From Aureispira anguillae (GTDB taxonomy: Bacteria; Bacteroidota; Bacteroidia; Chitinophagales; Saprospiraceae), in contig NZ_AP026869.1 of assembly GCF_026000115.1 (NCBI RefSeq), positions 23,091 through 87,090 on the forward strand: 64,000 nt of DNA, read 5' to 3'. Position 1 is the stretch's first letter. The number at the start of each line of letters is the position of its first letter. The position numbers and the translations under genes were made by a program. Shown here piece by piece: positions 1 through 9,593 of this stretch. The notes below the pieces were generated by a model. That model was not told where the DNA came from. It made no database searches and saw only the letters and a list, made by a program, of their open reading frames with translations.

Positions 1-2
1 TA

Positions 3-3000
3 CAATTATCTCCTGGTGGATGTTTATATGAAGGCGGTTTTTATACTCAAGCATTGAATGATATTAATTGGAGTATTCCTGATATATTTGATTATTCAAC
101 TAACACAACTATTACAGATGATGCAACAGCTGTAGGGTTAATAGAAGATGATAATACATGGCAATCTAGTTGGATAGATGATTTAGTAGTTTTGCATCCA
201 GAATATTGTCGTTATCAGGCTTGTATTAATGACCCAATTGTATCGGATAGTAAGTATTTTGATTATGACTTAGCCAGTTATCAAACTTGGCATGAAGCAG
301 GTACGGCTTTAGGTTTAAATGTATCGAATCCAACCACAGATACAGATAAACGAGCTATCATTACTGCTCTAATTAGTCAAGATCCTTTTATCAGTAGTTT
401 AACCACAAGCCCTAATCCATTAACTACTATATTTTCTAATTACTGCACGAATCAATGTGCTTTAATCACTCAACCTTGTAATTGTAGTTGTAGTGATATT
501 ATTTGTTTTTTAGAAAGTGGAGGACCTTTATCTACCGCAGCACCTACTACAGAATCAGAACATTGGGATATGTTTAGAGGTATTTATGCAAGTAATAAAC
601 AACAATTACTTTATGATGAACAGTGTGATTTAGACTTACCTGGGAATTATGTTTTCCCTGACTTAAATTGCCAAGAAATTACAGGAGAACGATTAGTAGA
701 TTTAAATGGAACAACAGTTGGTGTTTTAAGCGGTATTAATACAATTGATGATTTGGCAGCCCTCGTTAATTCTAATATATTAGGAAATGATACAGCCAAT
801 TCTTCTTCTATGTGTAATCAACTTTGTGAAGCAAGAGCTGATGGTTGGATTGATCAAATGTGCCCAGGGTTAGCAGCAGCAGCAGCTAGTCCTAATTCCC
901 CAATAAAGGTTATTTATGATAATATTCGTTCTCAATTAATTAATTATTGTATAGCTGGTTGTGGAACAACAACAGCGCCAACAATTCCTACTGGCAATCC
1001 ATATTTGGCAAATCCACTAGGGCACTTAATTGCCGAAGATTTAACAAAACCACCATTCTCAACTCCTAATATAGGAGTTATTGCCTTGTTAGATTATCTA
1101 CAAAACAATCATAATTTATGTGGGACTGGAGGAGGAGCTAGTTTATTAACGAATATTTCAGTCAATCATAATACCGTTTATCAACTCAATATTACGTACA
1201 ACAACGTATATGCAAATCTCCCAGTGCAAAACCCTAAATGCTCTCTATTAAATGATCTTTTTGTAACAATGAATGATCATTTATTTCCATTAGTATTTAG
1301 TCAGACAGGAGGCTCACAACCCAGTAGTCGTCATTTTAACCATATCAATGTTCCTTCTCTTCCAACTCAACTTGCAGCGGACTTAATAGGCATACCTTCC
1401 AAAGAACAACATGGTAGCCAAGCTGTGGGAACAATTGTTACAGAAGCTAATAATGATATTCCTTATTTCCAAAATACCCTATCAGTAGTAGATGTGAATA
1501 ACACGGCTATATATGATAATGCAGGAAACTGGATTGGATACGATAGATTCATTCAATTTATAGCAAAAGAAAGTTTTGATGATCCTTGTGGAGATGAATT
1601 AGGAATTGAATTTCTTGCCTCAGGAAGTAGAGAGCCTGTTAACCCTTTAGAAATTATTTCTATTGGAAATTACGATTGTCTAACAAATACCGTTAATCTA
1701 GTAATCACAGATCAAAGTTGTAGTTACCCAAACAATAATCCAAGTCTAAATGCAACAGCTTGTAGCGGCACAGGAACAAAAACAATTACAGCATTCGTTC
1801 GAGTAAATACTGTTCCTTGTACCCCTTCTTGGGAAATTATTGGGGATAGTACTTGGGTGCCGATTGTAAATACTGTAAGTGTTAATTCTACCTTAGCACA
1901 AGAACAATGTGATTCTGCACAGGTTTGGGAGTTAACTCAAGAAGCACAAATCGCTTATCAAAATTATTTGAATAGTGTTGTTAATCAAATCTTGAATAAT
2001 GCAACTTGTTTACCCGTACAAGAACGATTTACCGTATCTTATTCTTCTACAGAACAACATTATACACTTTATTATTATGATGAAGCAGGTAATTTAGTAC
2101 AAACATTACCTCCAGCGGCGGTATTCCCGTTAAATATGGATGATCCTGCTCATTTTGACCTAACAACAGGAGAAATCCAACCCAATGTCCATCCAAATCA
2201 TAATTATGATTTGTTTACAACATATACTTACAATACTTTGGGACAGGTCACCTCTCAAAATTCTCCCGATGGAGGTTTGACGAAATTTTACTATGATTAT
2301 GCTCAACGCTTGCGTTTGTCACAAAATGCAAAACAAGCACCTACTGCGAATGTTGCCAACACCTATGGTCAAGGTGGAGATTACGCTTACTCTAAATTTG
2401 ATAAACAGGGAAGAATTACTGAAGTAGGGCGATTAGAAAATTATGCTGTAGATCTAGAAGAGCTAAATAATATTAATTTTCCTCAAGCAAATGTATATCA
2501 ATTAAGCGAACAAACATTTACAGAATATGATAATGCTTCAAATCATGGAAGCCTAAATCAAAATAATTTACGAAGTAGGGTGTCAAGGTCTTATAATGAA
2601 CAGATTGCTACTTATTATGATTATGATATCCATGGTAATGTAAAAAAGATACAACATCAAATTAAACAATTTGGTGTAACAGAAATAGAATATGACTATG
2701 ATTTAATAACAGGAAATGTCAATCAAGTTGCCTTTCAAAAAGGAGCAAAAGATCAGTTTTTTCATCAATATAAATATGACGCTGATAATCGTTTGATAAA
2801 AGCATTAACAAGTAAAAATGGTTATTTATGGGATACAGATGCCCGTTATTTTTACTATGCTCATGGTCCATTAGCTAGGGTAGAAGTTGGAGAGGATAAA
2901 GTTCAAGGGATGGATTATTATTACAATCTTCAGGGATGGATAAAAGGAGTTAACAATAGTACTAAAGAAACGGATTTAGGAAAGGATGGAGATTATCAAA

Positions 3001-5456
3001 CTACTTATCCCTCAATTAACAAAAATAAATGGTTTGGTAAAGACGAGTATGCTTATTATTTAGGCTATCATAGAGCGGATTATAAAGCTATTGGTGGCGC
3101 TATTTTAGGAAGGATGGAGCATAATGCAACTAGTATTTTTGATAATGATTTGCGTACTGCTGCTGCAACGGGTGCTAATACAAAAGGTTTATTTAATGGA
3201 AATATAGCCTTTATGATTACCCATATACCTGAACTAGCAACTCAAACCAATAGTGCTACCAATGCGATGGTATACCAATATGATGCATTGCATCGTATCA
3301 AACAGGGACGATCCTATCACTATAATACTACTAGTTCTGCTTGGGTCAAGGATGCTTCTAATGAAAAGTTTGACACAGAATACACCTATGATAAAAATGG
3401 TAATATTCAAGATTTAGTTCGTTATAATAAGGGGGTATTAATCGACGAATTGCATTATAATTATGCAACAATTACAGTCCCTAATACAACCAATCCCAAT
3501 CGTACAGGACGATTATTCAATCAATTGACACATGTTGATGATGGAGTAGCTGCCGTTACGGTTGGGGATATTGAAGATCAAGGAGTAAACACTTATCAAT
3601 ATGATCCTGTAGGGAATTTAACATCTGATGCTTCACAGAATATTCTAGCAGGTGGAATTGAGTGGAATTTAATGAATAAAATTGATCGAGTATCTTATGA
3701 TCCAAGTACTGGAAAAACACCTTTAGAGTTCACTTATGATGCTAGTGGTAGCCGTTTAACCAAAACATCTATTGTAAATGATGATCGAATTACGACCGTT
3801 TATATTCGAGATGCTGGTGGTAATATTATGGCGACTTATGAGATGGTTGATGAACAACGTACTAATATAGGGGAAACACCAGAATCATTCCCAGCTAATT
3901 CGTCTGTTTATGCAAAGAAACTAAAAGAGACCGTTTTGTATGGAGCTGCTCGTTTAGGAGTACGGAAATTTGATACAGATTGGGATAGTTATTTAGAAAT
4001 AGAGGAAGAACCTAAAGAGATGTCTGAAAGATTAGTTATCTTAGCAGGTATGACGTGGGTTGATGAATCTACTCGTGGAGACAAGTTCTATGAAAGTAGT
4101 AACCATTTGGGGAATGTGTTGGTAACGTTCAGTGATAAGAAACTTGGAAAAGTCATTAGCATGATCTCAACCAAAGCAGATTACTATGAGAGTATAGTAA
4201 CAACAGCAAGTGACTATTATCCCTTTGGTTGGCAAATGCCAAACAGAAAGCTGAATGTTGAGAATTACTCCTTTGGCTTTAATGGGCAGATTACAGACTC
4301 TGAATGGATGGGCGGGCAGTCCGTTGCTTTTGAGTTTAGAACGCAGGACGCACGACTTGGACGTTTTCTTTCTACTGATCCACTCACAGCTACTACGCCT
4401 TGGGAAACGCCTTATGCTTTTGCGGCTAACTCGCCTGTTGCTTTAATAGATTGGTTGGGTTTAAAAGCAGGCGGACCAGGAGATCCTCCTAAACAAGGAG
4501 AATCAATAAAAGGAGATGATGGTCAGCCAATACTTGATAGTAATGGAAAACCTATTTTGGCTAGTGGAGATGGAATGGCAGAAGTAGTTGCCAATCAAAA
4601 AATAGCAGTTGATCCATTAATATTGGATGGTGCAAAGCCATTAAGACCTAGCTCTACTGGAAGTATAAGAGTAACAGAAACAATTTCTCGTCCTTCAATG
4701 GATATAGGCAAAGACGCCCTTCCAATACTAGAAACGGGATCGCTTATTGGTGACATCGCTTTAGGAGAAATAGTTCCAATAGTCGATGTTGCTAATATGG
4801 GAATAGAGCTTTATAACGGGAACTATTTTGAAGCTTCATTGCATGGCATAGGAATAATACCTGTAGTAGGAGGAGTTCTTTCTAAATATGGTAGAGCTCT
4901 TAGGAGTACATTAACAGCACCAGCACTGCATGCAATGTCTGATGTTATTGGTAGACAGTCTGATGAAGTGTTTGGTTATTGGGAAAATACTCAAAGTTTA
5001 CTTGTACATATTAACCATCCAGAAGGAGTAGATAGTTATATAAAGCGAGGATGGACTAACTGCTGGTTGTGTACAGATCTAGGGGCAGATATGCTTATTA
5101 ATAATCGAGGTTGGGGTAGAGTTGCAGATAATACTCCTGGTTTTAATATGGAATTACTTGATTTCCATTATAGAGGATTATATCCAAATAAAGGAAGAAT
5201 GACAAAAACATGGGAATTGATGTCTGATACTGAAAATAGTTTACTAAAAAAATATAACCATAATGATATGTTTGCTGTATTTGTTCCTGGTCATGTTGCG
5301 TTAGGGCAACTTCGTTATGGTCAATTGAGAATTCTAGAAATTCAGGATTTTAAAGGTTTTCCTGCTGGAATGAATCCTACCAAATGGGCAAAGAAGGCAA
5401 GGCAAACAAATTTAACTAAATATCAATTTTTAGGCACAAGAAATGTTCATTGGTAA
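3..5456 (+). CDS. RHS-repeat polymorphic toxin, 5' end outside window
   Basis: The frame is open to the left edge of the window, so the N-terminus is missing and no start can be given. The first ~2 kb encodes a Cys-containing region I do not recognise. From about 2060 to 4270 there are YD/RHS repeats (YYYDEAGN, YTYNTLGQ, YQYDALHR), which in this family form a hollow shell around a toxin. The conserved RHS core tail lies at 4270-4465 (GFNGQ, RLGRFLSTDPL, YAFAANSP). The ~330-residue tip that follows carries NCWLC (near 5058), GHVALG (near 5287) and an acidic IQD (near 5340). This Cys-His-Asp order resembles papain-fold toxins (Tox-PL type); that function is inferred. The stop overlaps the next start (TAATG), a typical toxin-immunity arrangement. 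Confidence 0.85.
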   Translation, partial: QLSPGGCLYEGGFYTQALNDINWSIPDIFDYSTNTTITDDATAVGLIEDDNTWQSSWIDDLVVLHPEYCRYQACINDPIVSDSKYFDYDLASYQTWHEAGTALGLNVSNPTTDTDKRAIITALISQDPFISSLTTSPNPLTTIFSNYCTNQCALITQPCNCSCSDIICFLESGGPLSTAAPTTESEHWDMFRGIYASNKQQLLYDEQCDLDLPGNYVFPDLNCQEITGERLVDLNGTTVGVLSGINTIDDLAALVNSNILGNDTANSSSMCNQLCEARADGWIDQMCPGLAAAAASPNSPIKVIYDNIRSQLINYCIAGCGTTTAPTIPTGNPYLANPLGHLIAEDLTKPPFSTPNIGVIALLDYLQNNHNLCGTGGGASLLTNISVNHNTVYQLNITYNNVYANLPVQNPKCSLLNDLFVTMNDHLFPLVFSQTGGSQPSSRHFNHINVPSLPTQLAADLIGIPSKEQHGSQAVGTIVTEANNDIPYFQNTLSVVDVNNTAIYDNAGNWIGYDRFIQFIAKESFDDPCGDELGIEFLASGSREPVNPLEIISIGNYDCLTNTVNLVITDQSCSYPNNNPSLNATACSGTGTKTITAFVRVNTVPCTPSWEIIGDSTWVPIVNTVSVNSTLAQEQCDSAQVWELTQEAQIAYQNYLNSVVNQILNNATCLPVQERFTVSYSSTEQHYTLYYYDEAGNLVQTLPPAAVFPLNMDDPAHFDLTTGEIQPNVHPNHNYDLFTTYTYNTLGQVTSQNSPDGGLTKFYYDYAQRLRLSQNAKQAPTANVANTYGQGGDYAYSKFDKQGRITEVGRLENYAVDLEELNNINFPQANVYQLSEQTFTEYDNASNHGSLNQNNLRSRVSRSYNEQIATYYDYDIHGNVKKIQHQIKQFGVTEIEYDYDLITGNVNQVAFQKGAKDQFFHQYKYDADNRLIKALTSKNGYLWDTDARYFYYAHGPLARVEVGEDKVQGMDYYYNLQGWIKGVNNSTKETDLGKDGDYQTTYPSINKNKWFGKDEYAYYLGYHRADYKAIGGAILGRMEHNATSIFDNDLRTAAATGANTKGLFNGNIAFMITHIPELATQTNSATNAMVYQYDALHRIKQGRSYHYNTTSSAWVKDASNEKFDTEYTYDKNGNIQDLVRYNKGVLIDELHYNYATITVPNTTNPNRTGRLFNQLTHVDDGVAAVTVGDIEDQGVNTYQYDPVGNLTSDASQNILAGGIEWNLMNKIDRVSYDPSTGKTPLEFTYDASGSRLTKTSIVNDDRITTVYIRDAGGNIMATYEMVDEQRTNIGETPESFPANSSVYAKKLKETVLYGAARLGVRKFDTDWDSYLEIEEEPKEMSERLVILAGMTWVDESTRGDKFYESSNHLGNVLVTFSDKKLGKVISMISTKADYYESIVTTASDYYPFGWQMPNRKLNVENYSFGFNGQITDSEWMGGQSVAFEFRTQDARLGRFLSTDPLTATTPWETPYAFAANSPVALIDWLGLKAGGPGDPPKQGESIKGDDGQPILDSNGKPILASGDGMAEVVANQKIAVDPLILDGAKPLRPSSTGSIRVTETISRPSMDIGKDALPILETGSLIGDIALGEIVPIVDVANMGIELYNGNYFEASLHGIGIIPVVGGVLSKYGRALRSTLTAPALHAMSDVIGRQSDEVFGYWENTQSLLVHINHPEGVDSYIKRGWTNCWLCTDLGADMLINNRGWGRVADNTPGFNMELLDFHYRGLYPNKGRMTKTWELMSDTENSLLKKYNHNDMFAVFVPGHVALGQLRYGQLRILEIQDFKGFPAGMNPTKWAKKARQTNLTKYQFLGTRNVHW

Positions 5457-5953
5457 TGGATGAATCAGAAGCAACTAATATAGCAAAATCTTTTTTGTTA
5501 TTAAAAGACAAAAACTTACCTCTTTACGCTAAAAAGAGTGAGTATAATTTTCTTAAAAGAATGGCAATAAGAGTTTTTTTATTATTTAAAAAAAACTCTC
5601 ATCTTCTTTATCCCGAAGAATATGTTGTGCCAACCTCTTTTGAAATTATAAGTATGAATAGAGAATTAATAGAGGGCGAAACTTATGAAACTTCTCATTT
5701 GTGGATTTTTTTTTATTCTACAAATTTAGCAATAAAGGAAAAACATCCAAGATTTTGGCTTCCTATAGGAGAAGGAACGTTTTTTATTTATAAAAATGAT
5801 AAACGTGTTTATGAAACAGGAATTAAAATGTACAATGAAGAAAGTGTTTTTGACTTCAATAAGCAGTTCTCATTGTATGAAAAAGGCTTGTTAAGTGAAA
5901 CAGAAAAGAAAAATATTCTTGAATGGGGTAAAGGTATTCCACCGAGAGAGTAG
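5456..5953 (+). CDS. putative immunity protein for the upstream RHS toxin
   Basis: The protein has about 165 residues and no signal peptide. The ATG at 5456 shares its A with the RHS stop codon (TAATG), which is why I chose it over a TTG six bases upstream. The position directly after a toxin tip is the main evidence for an immunity role; no immunity family is recognised from the residues. The last six residues (GIPPRE) and the following ~100 bases are the same as at the end of the second immunity-like gene at 6586-7008, although the rest of the two proteins differs. That pattern is expected where toxin/immunity cassettes recombine through shared ends. Confidence 0.6.
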   Translation: MDESEATNIAKSFLLLKDKNLPLYAKKSEYNFLKRMAIRVFLLFKKNSHLLYPEEYVVPTSFEIISMNRELIEGETYETSHLWIFFYSTNLAIKEKHPRFWLPIGEGTFFIYKNDKRVYETGIKMYNEESVFDFNKQFSLYEKGLLSETEKKNILEWGKGIPPRE

Positions 5954-6043
5954 CGTTCTAGTATTGCGCCAGTAGCTTAAAAAAGCTACTAATCACTAGT
6001 CTTCATTCTGTCACAATACTAGGCTTACATATTCGGTTTCATG
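5931..6043 (+). repeat. toxin-cassette 3' repeat, copy 1
   Basis: This block covers the last codons of the first immunity gene and about 90 bases beyond. It is repeated with few changes at 6986-7092. It can fold: 5958-5966 pairs with 6014-6022 (9 bp), enclosing a perfect 8-bp hairpin, 5971-5978 with 5983-5990. No T-run follows, so a simple terminator is less likely than a cassette-boundary repeat or structured 3' UTR. Confidence 0.75.
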
Positions 6044-6060
6044 GCGGTTTTCTTGCTTAT

Positions 6061-6573
6061 ATTTATGGCTTTAATGGGCAGATTCAAGACCAAGAATGGA
6101 TGGGCGGACAAAGCGTTGCTTTTGAATTTAGAACGCAGGATGCGAGATTGGGTCATTTTCTTTCTATTGATCCGCTTACAGCAACAACCCCTTGAGAAAC
6201 TCCTTATGCTTTTGCAGCAAATTCTCCTATCGCTTTAATAAACTGGCTTGGTCTTAAAGCTAGTGGACTTGGTGATGGTGATAAAGGAAAAAAGAAGAAA
6301 GCTAAAAAAGGAAGTAATGTACTTGCCCATTTATTAGCTAAAAATAGTGGATGGGATGGAAAACAACAAATTCGATTAATAACATGTTTTGGAGGTTATC
6401 CAGCTATAGGGAAGCCATCAACAGGAGATAATCTGCGTAGAATTTTTAATGTTACAGTACATGGTGCATTAGATAGAGTTTGGGCAAAACCTGGGGGAAT
6501 ATTGGTAGGAGGTAGTCCTATTGGGAAAGTACACATGGAAGGATTTAAGTCTTTTGGTAAAAAAAATAAGTAA
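6061..6573 (+). pseudogene. orphan RHS core tail plus alternative toxin tip, with in-frame stop
   Basis: One reading phase (codons beginning at 6070) encodes FNGQIQDQEWMGGQSVAFEF and the rest of the RHS core tail, closely matching 4270-4465 of the upstream gene. A TGA at 6193-6195 replaces the Trp codon of TPWETPYAF. After the core a different ~105-residue tip follows (AHLLAKNSGW, IRLITCFGG, ALDRVWAKPGG) and ends at the TAA at 6571. There is no start codon or signal region, so this is a displaced, silent toxin tip of the sort found behind full-length RHS genes. The IRLxxC...VWA pattern recurs in polymorphic-toxin tips as far as I recall, but I cannot name the domain or its activity. Confidence 0.8.
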
Positions 6574-6585
6574 AAGTTAGAAATA

Positions 6586-7008
6586 ATGAAGCTAAAATAT
6601 GCAGGATTTTATAAAGAAGAGGGATACCCTAATACACCTTCTATTTATGATTTTTTATCAAATAAAAATGCTTTGAAAAGAAAAATGCCATGGAAGATAC
6701 GTTTTTATCTAATGCATAGCCCTGTAATTGTATATACCACAGGCAAATCTATTTTAGATGGAACTTATTTTAGACTTGATGGATGGTCTACTGATGGTAA
6801 ATGGATTTGGAAAACAGGTATTGTCTATTATTATGAGAATCATGGAATAGATTTGCCTATTGAATTTGAAAAATATCTAAAAAGTAAATGGCTACCATAC
6901 CCTATTTTGTTTGGACCATGTAATTTTTTATTGAGAAATAAATTAGTTGAAAAAGTTGATACTATTTTTACAAATTATATGGAACAAGGTATTCCACCGA
7001 GAGAGTAG
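6586..7008 (+). CDS. putative immunity protein of the orphan RHS cassette
   Basis: This 140-residue cytoplasmic-type protein begins with an ATG 13 bases after the orphan toxin tip. It contains several Trp/Tyr-rich stretches (WSTDGKWIWKTG) and ends in GIPPRE, identical to the end of the immunity gene at 5456-5953. Its body does not resemble that protein. An immunity role is inferred from position. It may still protect against siblings carrying the matching tip even though the local toxin lacks a start. Confidence 0.55.
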   Translation: MKLKYAGFYKEEGYPNTPSIYDFLSNKNALKRKMPWKIRFYLMHSPVIVYTTGKSILDGTYFRLDGWSTDGKWIWKTGIVYYYENHGIDLPIEFEKYLKSKWLPYPILFGPCNFLLRNKLVEKVDTIFTNYMEQGIPPRE

Positions 7009-7092
7009 CGTTCTAGTCTTGCGCCAGTAGTTGAAAAGCTACCAATCACTAGTCTTCATTCTGTCACAATATTAGGCTTTACTATTCGGTTC
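6986..7092 (+). repeat. toxin-cassette 3' repeat, copy 2
   Basis: This is the second copy of the block at 5931-6043, beginning inside the last codons of the second immunity gene. The two copies agree over most of their length, including the stop codon context and the segment around ATCACTAGTCTTCATTCTG. The inner hairpin is weaker here than in copy 1. The Tn3-like end at 7138 lies 46 bases further on. Confidence 0.75.
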
Positions 7093-7137
7093 TCATGCGT
7101 TATAGCCTCTGCGTAGCATCCTTCTAGAGGAACAATC

Positions 7138-7160
7138 GGGATACGTGTAAAAGTCATATC
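7138..7160 (+). repeat. Tn3-like terminal inverted repeat (element A remnant)
   Basis: The sequence GGGATACGTGTAAAAGTCAT begins here and reads inward (rightward) towards a transposase C-terminal fragment on the minus strand. That is where a Tn3-family end is expected. A near copy, GGGATACGTGCGAAAAGTTG, occurs at 7499 in the same relation to a second truncated transposase. Confidence 0.5.
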
Positions 7161-7168
7161 TATTTTTT

Positions 7169-7393
7169 TTAGCATACGACGTTGAATTTTTTAGACTCTA
7201 TAGGTTTTGGTAAATCATCTAAATCAAGTACATATAATCCAAATCGTTTAATATGCTTGGTGACATAAGGACTAAGGTGTCTGACAAACTCTGGAGTGAC
7301 GGTTTCTTTTTCTCTAGTAAGTTGATTAAGAGCGGTTGTTAGATCTGCAACGTTGTGAAGCATAACTGGGAAAGGTTCACTAAACTGTGTCAA
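7169..7393 (-). pseudogene. C-terminal fragment of a Tn3-family transposase (TnpA)
   Basis: The 74 residues match the typical end of Tn3 transposases: a LHNVADLTTALNQL segment, then VTPEFVRHLSPY, then KHIKRFGLYVLDLDD. The frame has only a TTG at its beginning and nothing of the catalytic region, so it is a remnant of a ~1000-residue protein. This C-terminal type differs from the other TnpA proteins of the window, so it comes from a distinct element. A Tn3-like end lies 9 bases past its stop. Confidence 0.7.
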
Positions 7394-7420
7394 AATTAAA
7401 AAAATAGTATTTTTTCAATG

Positions 7421-7449
7421 AAAGACCCCCATAAAAAAGGGGCTTTTTT
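7421..7449 (+). terminator. rho-independent terminator
   Basis: CCCC at 7427-7430 pairs with GGGG at 7439-7442 around an A-rich loop. Flanking A and T runs lengthen the stem, and CTTTTTT follows on the plus strand. No plus-strand gene lies directly upstream, so it may be a relic of a lost gene. Confidence 0.55.
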
Positions 7450-7498
7450 GTTGAAGGAATACGGCTTTAAGAGCCATCTCCCATATTGGGATAGAATT

Positions 7499-7521
7499 GG
7501 GATACGTGCGAAAAGTTGTCA
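7499..7521 (+). repeat. Tn3-like terminal inverted repeat (element B remnant)
   Basis: GGGATACGTGCGAAAAGTTG reads inward to the truncated transposase whose stop is at 7638. It differs from the end at 7138 by only a few bases. The two elements therefore share end sequences although their transposase C-termini differ. Confidence 0.5.
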
Positions 7522-7637
7522 CATTGGTCTCAAAGTAACAAACGGTGTTAATCCCCCATAGGATTAAAGCTAAATCTCTTATCTCACCAAACATAGGAAG
7601 TTATTTAGTAGCTCCCAAAATGATCGCTTAAAAAAGA

Positions 7638-9464
7638 TCATAATTTGGAGAGCGTAATAACTGAAAAAGAATCTTCAAGCTTTTCATCTGAAAAATCATA
7701 TAAACCATTAAAGTAAATATGCCTCCAAGTAATCACAGTTCTTTGTTTCAATGCTGTAATAAATTTTTGTTTCTCTGATTCTGTCTTGAGTTTTTGAATA
7801 TACCGAGGCAAGTATAAATAATTCCAACAAGTGATTGCACTTTTGATCAAATTCTTACAAGCATCAGCAATGAGTTGATCTCGATGGTTTAAAAATATCA
7901 TTTCACCTGCATTGGCAACAGTAATGGCAGAAGAAAGCCGATTAGACAATTCAATAATATTCAGTTGTTTTTGAATGGCTTGTCTTAATTCTAGCGAATC
8001 AATATAACGCAAGATAAAAATGGTTTTTGTTACTTTCCCATACTCTTTTAATCCTTTATAGACTGGATGTTGACGAGAATAAGAATTGAGTCGTTTAAAG
8101 ATTTGTGAAGCCGTGCAATACTTCAATTTGATAGAAACCAAAAGCCGTAGAATAGCGTCCCAATTTTCCTCAATCAATTCAATATTGATATACCCATCTG
8201 GTAAAATAGGAAATCCTTTATTGCTGTATTGTTCGTTTTTTTCAAAAGCATAAATGTTCTGTTTGTAGAGTTTTGCTATTCGAGGAGCAAAACCAAAACC
8301 GAGTAAATCTTTCAAAGCAAAAACAGCTTCAGTATAACCATGTGTATCAGTTGAGTGAGTTGTAGAACGAATTACTTCATTATGCGATAAACCATCAATT
8401 ACATAGATTCCTTCTCGTTCAGCAGTTGAAATAATTGTACTATAAAATGGTATAAATCGCTCGTCGATAAAAGAATAGGCAGTAACACCCTTACTTTTGC
8501 CAGTATGTTTATAAGAATAAGCAGCATCTATAGTTTGCTCTGAAGCCATTTCAATCTTTTGACCATCACTAGAAGTAAGCAGCTTATCTTTTTGTTTTTT
8601 GAATTGATTAGCCAAATCTAAACTATCCATAAAATTGTTGATTTTGTCAGTTGCCTTTTGAATGTTCTCTAAATCAAAATACCAATTAACTGTATTTTCT
8701 AGTTCTAAAGCAGCCAATGAATGTGCTACTTTTGCCATTGTCTCAACACCCAAATTGCAACCATAAGCCATAATTCCAGCAAAAAAAACATTTTCATCTG
8801 GTCGTTGTTTTCTATAATGGGGGTGATAATGCTCGAAAGCATCTAAATAGCCAGTTATTTGATTGACAGTTGCTAATATTTCACTGATTGGGATTATTTT
8901 TTCATTTGGAAAAATAGCTAAAGCATTTTTTATTTCTTCCTTTTCAATTTTAGGTGTTTTAACATGAAATTTGCCATTTTTATTTAATATAAAATGTGGG
9001 TTTTTGCCTTCTAAAATGACTTGATTAGTTCTTACAAAATGTTCACTAAGTCGAGGTTTTAGGATATTAGAAACGCCATTCCAGTTTTTTAAATGGCTTA
9101 ATCCTGCTTTTTGTAGTAAAACGTCTTGATTGTTCTTCCAATTTGTCTCTTCAATTAAATACTCATTGTACGCCTTGTAGCGATACGAATATTTTAGATT
9201 TAATTGTCCACTTTTGATACCATAGAATATCGTATCAAATAGTAAGATTTTATACAGAGAAACTCGAAAATTGCTAGTTTCATGAAATAAGGCTTCTTTT
9301 TGCAAATTCCAGTGGTGCATTTTTAGTAATTGCGCCGTCTTTTTCAACAAAATAATTAATAGCTTCGATTATTTTATTAGCAGATGTTTTAGGGTTGAAA
9401 TGTAAAATTTTAATCAATGGAGATATCCGTTGTTGCAAGGCAATAGATTGGTTTTCTAAATGAG
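7638..9464 (-). pseudogene. truncated, frameshifted Tn3-family transposase
   Basis: The ORF (570 residues, up to 9350) covers the catalytic half of a Tn3 TnpA: TSSDGQKIE with the first Asp, TDTHGYTEAVF with the second, and AGEMIFLNHRDQ near the expected Glu. It is clearly homologous to the complete TnpA at 10332-13382 from about the middle onward. Homology continues upstream in another phase (ENQSIALQQRISPLIKILHF, then KDGAITKNAPLEF), so there is a one-base-type frameshift near 9300-9310, within or beside an A-run. Coding similarity stops at about 9464, just before the left end of the complete Tn3 element; the N-terminal half is missing from both flanks of that element. Not expected to be functional. 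Confidence 0.85.
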
Positions 9465-9593
9465 GTTAACCAAAGCCAAAGGGGAGAATTTGCCCACGAG
9501 AATATATGTTTCTTAAAAAGGCTCTCTCTAGTAATTTGTTAGAGCCCTTAGTACATTTTGACCTATATTGAGAAAAAGTAGCCGAGATGACAT

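Noticed and set aside
5971..5990. 8-bp hairpin after the first immunity gene as a classical terminator
   Set aside because: No T-run follows and it is part of the larger repeated cassette boundary, so it was described as repeat structure instead.
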